From NCBI RefSeq assembly GCF_000970325.1, contig NZ_CP009518.1, forward strand, positions 1,178,001 to 1,242,000: 64,000 bases of DNA, written 5' to 3'. Positions 8,976 through 17,462 of the stretch are shown piece by piece. A program made the translations under genes and the position numbers. The first letter of the stretch is position 1, and every line of letters begins with the position of its first letter. The DNA is from Methanococcoides methylutens MM1 (lineage in GTDB: Archaea > Halobacteriota > Methanosarcinia > Methanosarcinales > Methanosarcinaceae). Under the pieces are notes generated by a model. That model was not told the origin of the DNA. It worked only from the letters and a program-made list of their open reading frames with translations, and searched no databases.

Positions 8976-9674
8976 ATGGCACTTATCCCTGCCTTTCTGG
9001 CAGACCTGTTCCTCTCATTCACATTGGGTTTGCTAACCCCGCTTACAGCTGTATGTGTACTGCCACTTTATCCGGCATTCCTTGCATATCTTTCCAATCA
9101 GCTATCAGGTGAGGAGAAGAACAAGAGGCTGCCTTTGATCTTCGGACTGATCATAAGTGCAGGTGTGATCCTGTTCATGTCCCTGCTGGGACTCATATTC
9201 ACAACCCTTCTTCAAGTCTCGCTGACAAAGGTAGTAGGAATTATCTCACCCATTGCATTCGGAGTCCTTTTCATCATCAGCATCCTGCTGATCATAGATT
9301 ACGACATCGGGAAGTTCCTCCCAAGAACAAACGTTGGTGGTGACAGGAATCCCTTTATAACCGCATTCCTATACGGGTTCTTTTTCGGTGCTATCGTTGT
9401 ACCATGTAATCCGGCATTTATTGCAGCCCTTTTTGCCAAATCGCTTACAAGCATGGGATTTGTTGAGAACTTCCTGAACTTTGTAGCCTTTGGCATAGGG
9501 ATCAGTTTCCCGTTGCTGGTGTTCTCAGCATTATCAACTGCAAAGAGCAAGAGTATCATCAGATTCCTTGTCAAATACAAGCGGAAGATCAACCTGTCTG
9601 CAGGCATAATCATGCTTGTGATATCGACATATTATCTCATATTCGTATTCAGGGTAGTGGAGAGATTGATTTGA
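8976..9674 (+). CDS. ccdA: CcdA/DsbD-type thiol-electron transport membrane protein
   Basis: A 232-residue membrane protein with about six helices, the normal size of CcdA. The two redox cysteines are visible: one in the first helix (TAVCVLPLYPAF, Cys27) and one in the fourth (VVPCNPAF, Cys144), both next to prolines as the family requires. CcdA carries reducing power across the membrane to an extracytoplasmic thioredoxin-like protein, here the gene just upstream. It overlaps the following DUF3179 gene (TTGA), so the three form one operon. The nine-heme cytochrome at about 40.7 kb in this window is a plausible beneficiary. Confidence 0.9.
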   Translation: MALIPAFLADLFLSFTLGLLTPLTAVCVLPLYPAFLAYLSNQLSGEEKNKRLPLIFGLIISAGVILFMSLLGLIFTTLLQVSLTKVVGIISPIAFGVLFIISILLIIDYDIGKFLPRTNVGGDRNPFITAFLYGFFFGAIVVPCNPAFIAALFAKSLTSMGFVENFLNFVAFGIGISFPLLVFSALSTAKSKSIIRFLVKYKRKINLSAGIIMLVISTYYLIFVFRVVERLI

Positions 9675-10801
9675 GAATTAGATACAGAACCGAATATAGG
9701 GTATTGTTGATTTCGGTAACTGTCCTGCTGGCTACCTTCATGGCATGCATTCCTGCATCTGCTGAGGAAGCCACTGAAGGCGGTATCGAGAAGCTTCCGG
9801 AACTGACAGAAATGGAAGAAGAAATGGGAATAATGCTTACGGAGATGGGAGTCAAGTACATTGTTGACCCAAACGATATCGTTTCAGGCGGACCACCCAT
9901 GGATGGAATACCTTCTATCGATGAACCTGAATATGTCACCGTTGATGAAGCCGACAGATGGATCGAAGACAATGAACTTGTGATGGCGCTTAACCACAAC
10001 GGAACAAAGAGGGTCTACCCCCTGCAGATCATGGTCTGGCATGAGATAGTGAACGACCATATCAAAGGCGAGCCGATACTCATCACATATTGCCCCCTGT
10101 GCGGTTCAGGCATCGCCTATGAGAGAACTATCAACGGGGAAGAGGTCGAGTTCGGTACATCCGGTAAACTCTACAATTCCAATCTTGTGATGTATGACAG
10201 GAAGACCAACTCATACTGGACACAGATCGGAGGTCAGGCGATAGTGGGAGAGCTTACAGGAATGGAGCTTGAAGCGATCTCCATCGAGACCGTTGTCTGG
10301 AGGGACTGGAAGGTCGCACATCCGGATTCAGAGGTGCTTTCGCAGAACACGGGATTCAGCAGGCCTTATGGAAATGATCCTTATGGCAACTACTACGAGA
10401 ACAGCATATTGTTGTTCCCGGTGGAAAATAGCAATACCACGATCCATCCAAAGACCGTGATATTCGGAATCGAGCTGAATGACACCTTCAAGGCCTACCG
10501 CGAGGATGATCTCATTGAGCTTGGTTCCATAGAAGATACGATCGATGGTGTCGAGATCCTGGTGGAAAGGGATGATGTGGGAATTGTCACCATAACAAAT
10601 CTGGAAACAGGGGAAGAGATTGTCAAGGAAAGGGATTTCTGGTTCGCATGGTATGCATTCCATCCTGAGACAGAACTGTATCTTCCTGAAGGAGTTGTCC
10701 CTGAACCACCTGAAGAGAAGCAGGACGTACCATTAGGTCCGATAGTTCCGCTTCTTTCCGTGAGCATAGCTTTCGCTGTTCTGAGAAAGATTACAAAATA
10801 A
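9671..10801 (+). CDS. DUF3179 domain secreted protein
   Basis: A 376-residue exported protein with an N-terminal signal peptide (cleavage near CIPASA) and a hydrophobic C-terminal segment followed by basic residues (VLRKITK), so it is probably membrane-anchored. The central part is DUF3179: PLQIMVWHEIVND, then ITYCPLCGSGIAY with two cysteines, then SGKLYNSNLVMYDR. The family function is unknown; the paired cysteines and the NosL-like flavour hint at metal or redox chemistry. Translation starts at a TTG that overlaps the CcdA stop, implying coupling. Being in one operon with a CcdA/thioredoxin pair suggests that the CPLC cysteines are the ones kept reduced. That link is inference. Confidence 0.85.
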   Translation: MRIRYRTEYRVLLISVTVLLATFMACIPASAEEATEGGIEKLPELTEMEEEMGIMLTEMGVKYIVDPNDIVSGGPPMDGIPSIDEPEYVTVDEADRWIEDNELVMALNHNGTKRVYPLQIMVWHEIVNDHIKGEPILITYCPLCGSGIAYERTINGEEVEFGTSGKLYNSNLVMYDRKTNSYWTQIGGQAIVGELTGMELEAISIETVVWRDWKVAHPDSEVLSQNTGFSRPYGNDPYGNYYENSILLFPVENSNTTIHPKTVIFGIELNDTFKAYREDDLIELGSIEDTIDGVEILVERDDVGIVTITNLETGEEIVKERDFWFAWYAFHPETELYLPEGVVPEPPEEKQDVPLGPIVPLLSVSIAFAVLRKITK

Positions 10802-10903
10802 GACAATGCGAAAGAAGACGAATAAATTACATAAATTAAAGAAGAAAAGGAGATCGTGTACATCAACTTTGTTAGGTCACGACACGACCTGCGTCTGCAA
10901 GGA

Positions 10904-11374
10904 TCACTCATCAGCGATCCGGAACACGATCTCTACTATTCCATTTTTGCAGGTCATTACTGAACTTTCAGGATCGACCTTTGGTTCAAGTTCGATGTGA
11001 TGTGTGAATACCTCTTCTTCCGTTTCGAACTGGAGATCAAGTTCCGAACCTGATGCACTGAACCGGACATCTTCGGCCTCCACCCCGGTATCAACTGTAA
11101 CGTGCAGTTTATCATCGATCTCGGTGCACTCTACGACCGGTCCCTTCTTTGAGACATAGAAGTCATTCTCATCAACCTTTATGCTGGAGAATGTATGCTC
11201 TTCGGCCTTATCGGGTCCGTTGTATACTACGGAGAAACCGTAAAAGGCAGGTTTTTCGAATCCTTCGTCAGCCATATCATCCATGATACGCTCAATAAGG
11301 GATCTGACAATCTCTTCCAGTTCCTTCATAGGAAGAGGAACTGAACCATCATCGTTGTGTTCTTTTTCTGTCAT
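10904..11374 (-). CDS. Hsp20/alpha-crystallin-like protein (GvpH-like)
   Basis: A 156-residue acidic soluble protein. Residues about 15-40 form a charged helix (MKELEEIVRSLIERI) and residues 75-155 look like an alpha-crystallin beta sandwich: short alternating strands (LHVTVDTG, VRFSASGSELDLQ) ending in a strand with the NGIVEIVF pattern typical of small heat-shock proteins. The overall form resembles the archaeal GvpH/Hsp20-like proteins; no other gas-vesicle genes are present, so a chaperone role is more likely. The ATG has a good GGAGG site. A TATA box and a perfect palindrome lie upstream (11481-11514). Confidence 0.7.
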   Translation of the reverse strand: MTEKEHNDDGSVPLPMKELEEIVRSLIERIMDDMADEGFEKPAFYGFSVVYNGPDKAEEHTFSSIKVDENDFYVSKKGPVVECTEIDDKLHVTVDTGVEAEDVRFSASGSELDLQFETEEEVFTHHIELEPKVDPESSVMTCKNGIVEIVFRIADE

Positions 11375-11480
11375 GGTCTGCCTCCATTAAGTGGTGGTGT
11401 GTTTCAAGGTCGATTCAAAAAAAGAAAAATAGGTAACCAATAAGGTGAATCGTTTGACAGGTATTTGGTTAGCTATTCAC

Positions 11481-11498
11481 GTTCGTACTTATACGAAC
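11481..11498. promoter_or_regulatory. Palindromic operator candidate upstream of the Hsp20-like gene
   Basis: GTTCGTA and TACGAAC are perfect 7-bp arms around a 4-nt spacer. The element lies just downstream (minus strand) of the TATA box at about 11503-11514, where transcription should begin, the usual place for an archaeal repressor site. The rest of the 11375-11695 gap shows nothing gene-like. Confidence 0.5.
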
Positions 11499-11502
11499 TT
11501 TT

Positions 11503-11514
11503 GCTATATAAATT
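11503..11514 (-). promoter_or_regulatory. TATA box of the Hsp20-like gene
   Basis: AATTTATATAGC on the minus strand is a strong archaeal TATA element. It would start transcription near 11484, inside the palindrome, leaving a leader of about 110 nt before the ATG at 11374. Confidence 0.5.
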
Positions 11515-11695
11515 TATCTGAAAGACTAAAACCCACACAAAAAACAGATAGCAACCAATGAAATCAGAAATTACGAGCAGAAATTGCTAGCAGAAGCTGC
11601 ATTAAAACATAGCAGAAATGAAAACTAATAAACATCCAGTACCATCCGAACATTCCTGGTAAAATTTTTAATGATATAAACACAGAATAACTACT

Positions 11696-12217
11696 ATGAA
11701 CACCGAAGATCTCCTTGCCTCACTTCGTAAGGCTGCAAGGGATATACCCATGGCAGACATCATGAAAGCGAGGGCCTTCATGGTAAGATCAGCTTCCGGG
11801 TTACCAAAAAAATACAGGGAAGCATATTCTAATGAGCTGTTCAGCCATCTCTATAACGTCTTTAATGAGATCAGCAGGTCAAAGAAACCTGAAAATATTG
11901 AGAATATCGATCCTGAAGAATATGAAGAATTTATGAGAAGGCTCGAAGAGATGGGAATTTCAGAAGACAAGAACCAGGAGTACTTCAATAAACTGGTCAG
12001 GATCACAGCCCCATATCTGGTGTTCATTGCAAAAAGACCCATACATCCCATAGGAATGACATTTCCCGGAGGGGACAGGGTAGTCGAAAAGGACGGAATT
12101 TATTATTGTCCTGTCAAAGATAAACAGAACACTGTAGAGGTTGCTCTCTGCAAATTCTGCATTTGCAGGGACGCAGAAGAAATGGTAAAAGGTAGTAAAT
12201 GGAAAATGGGGTTGTAA
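11696..12217 (+). CDS. UPF0305 / DUF2115 family protein
   Basis: A 173-residue soluble protein of a family found mainly in methanogens. Typical features are the N-terminal helical region, the HPIGMTFPGG segment at about 117-126 and a cysteine-rich end (YYCPVK, then LCKFCICRDA) that could bind metal. Function is unknown. A TATA-like GATATAAAC about 20 bases before the ATG suggests a leaderless or nearly leaderless mRNA, in keeping with the lack of a ribosome binding site. Confidence 0.85.
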   Translation: MNTEDLLASLRKAARDIPMADIMKARAFMVRSASGLPKKYREAYSNELFSHLYNVFNEISRSKKPENIENIDPEEYEEFMRRLEEMGISEDKNQEYFNKLVRITAPYLVFIAKRPIHPIGMTFPGGDRVVEKDGIYYCPVKDKQNTVEVALCKFCICRDAEEMVKGSKWKMGL

Positions 12218-12226
12218 GAATGGAGC

Positions 12227-12406
12227 TTAGATGTTAGCTCCATCCAGAACACGCTTGAAGAAAGCATTGGACATACCGTCTTCATCCACTTGACCAACAA
12301 ACTTGACTAATTCCCAACCGTCAAGTCCCATCTGGTTAAGATCTTCTTTTGTCTTGTCAACCTGATCCATTCTGATAGTTTTGATATCGTATTCCCAACA
12401 TGCCAT
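12227..12406 (-). CDS. DUF4177-like small protein
   Basis: A 59-residue protein starting MACWEYDIKTIRM, with the pattern of the DUF4177 fold: an opening strand, a helix, then LNQMGLDGWELVKFVG and a closing strand. The role is unknown. A longer frame opens at 12493, but the ATG at 12406 has a good GAGGT site eight bases upstream and begins at the conserved strand. A TATA box (GTTATATACC, about 12459-12468) fits this shorter start. It converges with the DUF2115 gene, nine bases away. Confidence 0.78.
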   Translation of the reverse strand: MACWEYDIKTIRMDQVDKTKEDLNQMGLDGWELVKFVGQVDEDGMSNAFFKRVLDGANI

Positions 12407-12601
12407 GATTTGTACCTCATTTTGAGTTTTGTTGTATAATAATAGATAGCCTGTTGATGGTATATAACTGTTTTTAAAAATTCTATTTAACAATTAGTCA
12501 AGCAAATTTGAGTTCATGATGCTAAATTATTGAAGAAATTAAGAAATTAAAATGGTACTTAAAAATGAATAGGGAATGAAACGGGGAAAAGGAACACATG
12601 G

Positions 12602-12613
12602 TCATATAAATAG
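12602..12613 (+). promoter_or_regulatory. TATA box of the MFS gene, leaderless transcript likely
   Basis: CATATAAATAG is centred about 27 bases before the ATG at 12635 and no ribosome binding site is present, the arrangement expected for a leaderless archaeal mRNA. Confidence 0.5.
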
Positions 12614-12634
12614 TTAGAAAGTAAACAGTAAACA

Positions 12635-13885
12635 ATGGAACAGAACGGCTGTGAACCAAAGAAAGTGAGACTATTTCCTTTACTCCTTATCAATTTCATA
12701 AATACCCTTGGTTTTGGACTCGTTCTACCATTCCTTGTTTTTCTTGTGGACCGCTTCGGAGGGAATGCAATAGTCTATGGATTTATAGGTGCCATGTATC
12801 CGGCATTCCAGCTGATAGGGGGCCCCATACTCGGAAGATGGTCAGATCTCCACGGCAGAAAGAAGATACTGTTCATAACCCAGGCAGGCACATTGTTATC
12901 CTGGATAATATTCCTGCTTGCATTCTTCACTCCTGTAGAAACCCTTCTTGAAGTTAATTCGGCAATCTTTGGGGCATTCATAATCACAATACCCCTATTG
13001 ATCCTGTTCATAGCCAGAAGCTTTGACGGACTTACAGGAGGGAACATAGCTGTAGCAAATGCCTACCTTGCCGACATAACAGAGGAAAAGGACAGGAACA
13101 GGAATTTTGGAAAAATGTCCATTTCCACGAATCTCGGATTTATAATCGGACCAGCACTTGCAGGACTGCTCAGCATTACAATGTATGGGGAACTGATTCC
13201 GGTACTTGCTGCTGCCCTAATATCTCTGGCAGGAACCATCGTGATAGCAATCTACCTGCCGGAATCCCGGCAATGTACAATAAAAAAACCAGGGAAAATG
13301 GGATTCAGGGAAGTCATCCGGATAAAGAACATACCTTACATGCTGCTAATATATTTCCTGATATTCCTTGGATTCAACATCTTCTATACAGCTTTCCCTC
13401 TTCATGCCATCAAAGCACTCCAGTGGTCTGTTGCTGATATGGGAATATACTTCTCAGTACTCGGCATCATCATGATAGCAGTACAGGGACCTGTACTTAG
13501 CCAGGCAGTGAAAAGATACTCAGATGCACAACTTGCCATATTCGGAAGTATTGTGCTCGGTACGAACTTCATCCTCCTTGTTACCGGAAATATTGCCCTT
13601 ACATACCTGGCAGCCTTTTTCTTTGCACTGGGGAACGGACTTATGTGGCCTTCTATCCTCTCCATAATCTCAAAGCTTGCAGGCAAGGAACATCAGGGTG
13701 CAGTACAGGGCTTTGCCAGCAGCTTTTCGAGTCTTGCCAGCATTGTGGGACTTATTCTTGGAGGTTTCCTCTATGAGATACTCGGAGGAATATCTTTCAT
13801 AATAGCTGCAGCGATCGTTTATACAGTATTCCTGCTGTCCTTCAGGATGCTTTCTTTTGAGAGGGAAGTGCAGGAAGAGGTTTGA
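12635..13885 (+). CDS. Major facilitator superfamily transporter (TetA-like)
   Basis: A 416-residue protein with about 12 membrane segments. The MFS signature between helices 2 and 3 is clear (GRWSDLHGRKKIL), and the motif of drug:H+ antiporters appears near helix 5 (LGFIIGPALAGLL). This points to a drug or metabolite efflux pump of the TetA/DHA1 kind. The substrate cannot be read from the sequence. The gene is monocistronic, with a TATA box placed for a leaderless transcript, and converges with the peroxiredoxin gene. Confidence 0.9.
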   Translation: MEQNGCEPKKVRLFPLLLINFINTLGFGLVLPFLVFLVDRFGGNAIVYGFIGAMYPAFQLIGGPILGRWSDLHGRKKILFITQAGTLLSWIIFLLAFFTPVETLLEVNSAIFGAFIITIPLLILFIARSFDGLTGGNIAVANAYLADITEEKDRNRNFGKMSISTNLGFIIGPALAGLLSITMYGELIPVLAAALISLAGTIVIAIYLPESRQCTIKKPGKMGFREVIRIKNIPYMLLIYFLIFLGFNIFYTAFPLHAIKALQWSVADMGIYFSVLGIIMIAVQGPVLSQAVKRYSDAQLAIFGSIVLGTNFILLVTGNIALTYLAAFFFALGNGLMWPSILSIISKLAGKEHQGAVQGFASSFSSLASIVGLILGGFLYEILGGISFIIAAAIVYTVFLLSFRMLSFEREVQEEV

Positions 13886-13955
13886 GCTTAACTGTAGATG
13901 AGATGCAAAAAATACGAAGGTGTAGATAAAATAAAAATATAGAGGAATCGACGAA

Positions 13956-14438
13956 TCAATTCCCTTTGATAGTCCTCAGTTCCTCAAGCACTTCCATTGC
14001 ATGCCCTTTGGCCTTGACCTTCTCCCATACCTTCGCAATGTTGCCTTCAGGATCGATGAGGAAGGTTGTCCTGACCGTACCCATATATTCCCTTCCGGCC
14101 ATCTTCTTCAGATGCCACACATCATAGCTCTGCTGCAATTCAGTGTCCTCGTCTGAAAGAAGAGTAATCCCCAGTTCTTTCTTTTCGATGAACCTCTGGT
14201 GTGATTTCTGGTTGTCCTTGCTAACACCAAGTATGAAAGCACCTTCTTTCTCGAAATCCGGTTTGAGCTTTGTAAATTCCATGGCTTCGATACTGCAGCC
14301 CGATGTATTGTCTTTGGGATAGAAATAGAGAACTACCCATTTCCCATTAAGATCTTTCAGAGATACTTCATTTCCTTCAGCATCCGGAAGACAGAGATCC
14401 GGGGCCTTTTCCCCTGCTGTAAGTGATGTCTTTGGCAT
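13956..14438 (-). CDS. bcp: Thioredoxin-dependent peroxiredoxin, Bcp/PrxQ family
   Basis: A 160-residue cytosolic peroxidase that should reduce hydrogen peroxide and organic peroxides. The peroxidatic Cys48 lies in TSGCSIEAMEF after the PKDNT motif. In most Bcp proteins a second, resolving cysteine follows five residues later; here that place is methionine (Met53), so it must act as a one-cysteine enzyme or use another cysteine (Cys16 is the only other visible). Length and the closing GHAMEVLEEL are normal. Good GAGGGA site before the ATG. Confidence 0.92.
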   Translation of the reverse strand: MPKTSLTAGEKAPDLCLPDAEGNEVSLKDLNGKWVVLYFYPKDNTSGCSIEAMEFTKLKPDFEKEGAFILGVSKDNQKSHQRFIEKKELGITLLSDEDTELQQSYDVWHLKKMAGREYMGTVRTTFLIDPEGNIAKVWEKVKAKGHAMEVLEELRTIKGN

Positions 14439-14510
14439 TTTTAGTCCCTCATTGCAATATTAACTATTTTGATACAAAAAACCATCTAAGGATTAACAGA
14501 TATGTCAATC

Positions 14511-14837
14511 TCAAACCAACTTATCGCTCAGATTAAGCCCGGCAACTCCCACCATAATTACAAAAATGGAAACCATTTTGATCGCAGTAGCTGGCTCTTT
14601 AAAATAGAATATACCTATGAGTGTGATAGCTGCGGTTCCTATGCCAGACCATATTGCATAGGCCATGCTCACATCGATGGTTTTCAGTGCAATGGGGAAT
14701 ATGCTGAAACTGATACCATAGAAAACAAAGATCAAAACAGTTGGCAGCATATTTGCATATCCATCTGAGAATTTCATACACGTAGTTCCACATATTTCAA
14801 AAAAGATGGCAGCTGCCAGATACAGATAACCTATCAT
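14511..14837 (-). CDS. Small multidrug resistance (SMR) family transporter
   Basis: A 108-residue membrane protein with four helices, the SMR/EmrE size. The membrane-embedded glutamate needed for proton-coupled export is present in the first helix (AAAIFFEICGTTCMKF), and the second-helix pattern (FSIFPIALKTIDVSMAYAIW) and the fourth helix match the family. It probably exports cationic compounds, or guanidinium-like molecules, as a dual-topology dimer. The ATG at 14837 has a strong CGGAGG site; a longer in-frame start at 14870 lacks one. Genes either side are unrelated. Confidence 0.9.
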   Translation of the reverse strand: MIGYLYLAAAIFFEICGTTCMKFSDGYANMLPTVLIFVFYGISFSIFPIALKTIDVSMAYAIWSGIGTAAITLIGIFYFKEPATAIKMVSIFVIMVGVAGLNLSDKLV

Positions 14838-14989
14838 GTTTTTCCTCCGGTTTTTAAGATCATTTTGCACGTTTTGTTCTTTTTTATTTGCTTAAATGTC
14901 ACTATGTTCTGTGGAATAAATCCTTAAGCCCTTTATAATACACCTCAAAAAGCTCCGAGATGAACGCAGACCATGCTGCTTACAAGTGA

Positions 14990-16204
14990 TCATCTCTTCC
15001 TTAGAGATTCCACCGGATCAAGCTTTGATGCCTTATTCGCCGGATAGATACCTGCGATCAGGCCTACAACAACAGCTATGCCAACCCCAAGAACCAGCAG
15101 GTATGTAGGGAAGATGTAAGGCAGGCCAAGGAAACTTACTGCCGCGTATGAACCCGCAAACCCCAGGACCGTTCCCAGGATCCCTCCGATTAGACCCAGG
15201 ATTATTGATTCAATAATGAACAGATAGAGGATGTTCGACCTTGTATAACCAAGTGATTTCAACAGACCGATCTCTTTTGTCCTCTCAGTAACTGTCACAA
15301 GCATGATGTTCATGATACCAATGGAACCAACCAGAAGTGAGATCAGTGCAACAGAGGTGAATAAAGAAGTGAGAGCATCTGAAAGCTCATCAAGCTGGTC
15401 AAGGATGTCAGCCTGGTTGAAGATGCTGTAAGGCTTTACATCCTCATTATCAAGCTCCCTTTCCGAAACACCCAAGCTTCTGGCGAGCTTCTTATCGATC
15501 TCTTCGGAAACCGGACGCACCGACTCCGCATCCTCGACTGTTATGGAGAATCCGCCATAGTCCTCAATTCCCAGCATCTCATTCATCGTATCGATTGGTA
15601 TGAATATCCTTACATCGGATTCAGCACCGCTCTGAATAAATTCAGTATCAGGGCTGTCAATGATCCCGATTATCCTGAAACTTCGTGAGACAGGTGTACC
15701 ATCCCTTCGTATGAACTCAATGTCAATGGAATTGCGATAAGACACCTTCTGGTCGAATTTTTCATATGCAACATCAGACCCAATTACCGCAGCATACTTA
15801 TCCTGGTCCGAGAAGTAGTTCCCGACCTCCAGTTGTACATTGCCGATCTTTTCATAATCGGCCGAAGTACCCTGTATATCCACCTGCCGGACAGTGCTGA
15901 TATACGTAACACCTGCCAATTGCTGCCGGATAGGCGACACCCCCTCGACCTTCGGAGTGTTTCGTATGACATCAAGCTGATTATCGAAGAACAGGTTGAT
16001 GTCCTCACTGTAAATAACAATGAAATTTGATCCCTGGGAACCAAGCTCATCAACAAAGAACTGATTGAAGCTGGCACCAAGAGATACGTTTGCAACAACC
16101 GCAGCAACACCTATGATGATACCAAGTGTTGTAAGTGCAGAGCGCAGCTTGTAACTGCTGATGCTGCCTACTGCCAGATGTAGCGCCTGTGAGAACTTCA
16201 GCAT
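14990..16204 (-). CDS. MacB/FtsX-family ABC transporter permease (second copy)
   Basis: A 404-residue permease of the MacB type: one helix at the N terminus (residues about 20-42, TTLGIIIGVAAVVANVSLGA), a large extracytoplasmic MacB_PCD domain (45-270), then three helices of the FtsX domain (about 275-395) with the conserved VTERTKEIGLLKSLGYT loop. Such proteins move conformational force across one membrane instead of forming a channel and serve export or surface assembly. It is a clear paralogue of the next upstream gene, same length and about half identical, so the two may form a heterodimer. Last gene of the operon. Confidence 0.9.
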   Translation of the reverse strand: MLKFSQALHLAVGSISSYKLRSALTTLGIIIGVAAVVANVSLGASFNQFFVDELGSQGSNFIVIYSEDINLFFDNQLDVIRNTPKVEGVSPIRQQLAGVTYISTVRQVDIQGTSADYEKIGNVQLEVGNYFSDQDKYAAVIGSDVAYEKFDQKVSYRNSIDIEFIRRDGTPVSRSFRIIGIIDSPDTEFIQSGAESDVRIFIPIDTMNEMLGIEDYGGFSITVEDAESVRPVSEEIDKKLARSLGVSERELDNEDVKPYSIFNQADILDQLDELSDALTSLFTSVALISLLVGSIGIMNIMLVTVTERTKEIGLLKSLGYTRSNILYLFIIESIILGLIGGILGTVLGFAGSYAAVSFLGLPYIFPTYLLVLGVGIAVVVGLIAGIYPANKASKLDPVESLRKR

Positions 16205-16243
16205 CCGGTAACACCCCTATTGCTCATACCATCGCACCTGCTA

Positions 16244-17458
16244 TCACTCATATCTCAACGACTCCGCCGGGTCCATTCTGGCTGCTTTGTTAGCAGGATA
16301 AATTCCTGAGGCTATACCTACAAAAAGTGCGATCCCAAAACCCAGGAACACAAGGGATACCGGGAAAACGAACGGTACATCAAGGTACTGGTTCACGAAG
16401 TACGAACCAACGACACCGAGGATAACTCCAAAAACACCACCCAGGAATCCGATGATCGCTGCTTCAACAATAAAGAGCGTCAGGATATCCCTGTATGTGT
16501 ATCCCAGGGATTTCAGGATGCCGATCTCCTTTGTCCTTTCAGTGACCGTCACAAGCATGATGTTGGTGATACCAATTGAACCGACAAGAAGAGCTATCAA
16601 GGCTATGGCTGTCAGTATCGATGTCAGTGCAGCGGATATCTGGTTAAGCTGCTCAAGAATGTCCTGCTGGCTGAAGATTACATATGGTTTAGCATCCTCA
16701 TTATCAATATCACGACTTGGGACACCAACTGACCTTGCAAGGTTCTCATCGATCTCGTCGGTGGTTGCTTCAAGGATTTCGAGGCTCTCAGCTTTTATGA
16801 AAAAGCCACCGATATCGCTTACGCCTTGCATTTCCTGCATTACATCATGAGGAATAAATATCCTGAAACTTGGATCGACCTCCGGTGCAACATACGTTGC
16901 ATCCGGGTCCTGAATAATACCTTTCACCGTAAATTTGCGGGTACTTACAGTACCATCTATGTTGTTAATGGAAATATTCAGGGAATTCTTAACGGAAAGG
17001 TTCCGTTCGAACTTATCATACGCTATATCCGAACCTATAACAGCAACATACTGGTCCTGGTCGGTGAGGAACTGACCTTTTTCCATAAGGATGTTGCCGA
17101 CTTCCTCATATTCGGAACTCACACCGTTTATTGCTGCACTTCTACTCGAAGATTGGTATGTGATCGTGCCTATTTGTGTATTCACCGGCGATACAGCTTC
17201 GACACCTGCAGTGTTCCTCACAACCTCAAGCTGGTTGTCATGAAAGACATTGTTCTTTTGAGTGAAAACAACAACAAAATTGGAACCTGCAGCCCCAAGG
17301 TTCTCTTCAAAGCTCTGGCTGAATCCCACACCCAGCGAAATATTCACGATAACAGCAGCTACGCCTATGACAATACCAAGAGTGGTCAAAGCAGAGCGTA
17401 CCTTGGCACTACGTATACTGCCAAGTGCTATCCTCGTCGCCTGTGAGAGATTTACCAT
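16244..17458 (-). CDS. MacB/FtsX-family ABC transporter permease (first copy)
   Basis: 404 residues with the same plan as the neighbour: N-terminal helix, extracytoplasmic MacB_PCD domain and a three-helix FtsX domain carrying VTERTKEIGILKSLGYT. It sits between the COG1361 surface protein (four bases upstream) and its paralogue (39 bases downstream). The ending AARMDPAESLRYE is the usual family end. It should pair with the LolD-type ATPase encoded first in the operon. Confidence 0.9.
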   Translation of the reverse strand: MVNLSQATRIALGSIRSAKVRSALTTLGIVIGVAAVIVNISLGVGFSQSFEENLGAAGSNFVVVFTQKNNVFHDNQLEVVRNTAGVEAVSPVNTQIGTITYQSSSRSAAINGVSSEYEEVGNILMEKGQFLTDQDQYVAVIGSDIAYDKFERNLSVKNSLNISINNIDGTVSTRKFTVKGIIQDPDATYVAPEVDPSFRIFIPHDVMQEMQGVSDIGGFFIKAESLEILEATTDEIDENLARSVGVPSRDIDNEDAKPYVIFSQQDILEQLNQISAALTSILTAIALIALLVGSIGITNIMLVTVTERTKEIGILKSLGYTYRDILTLFIVEAAIIGFLGGVFGVILGVVGSYFVNQYLDVPFVFPVSLVFLGFGIALFVGIASGIYPANKAARMDPAESLRYE

Positions 17459-17462
17459 TGTT

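Noticed and set aside
16826-17446. 206-codon frame opposite the first MacB-like permease
   Set aside because: It lies entirely inside a well-supported permease gene and has no domain or start signal.
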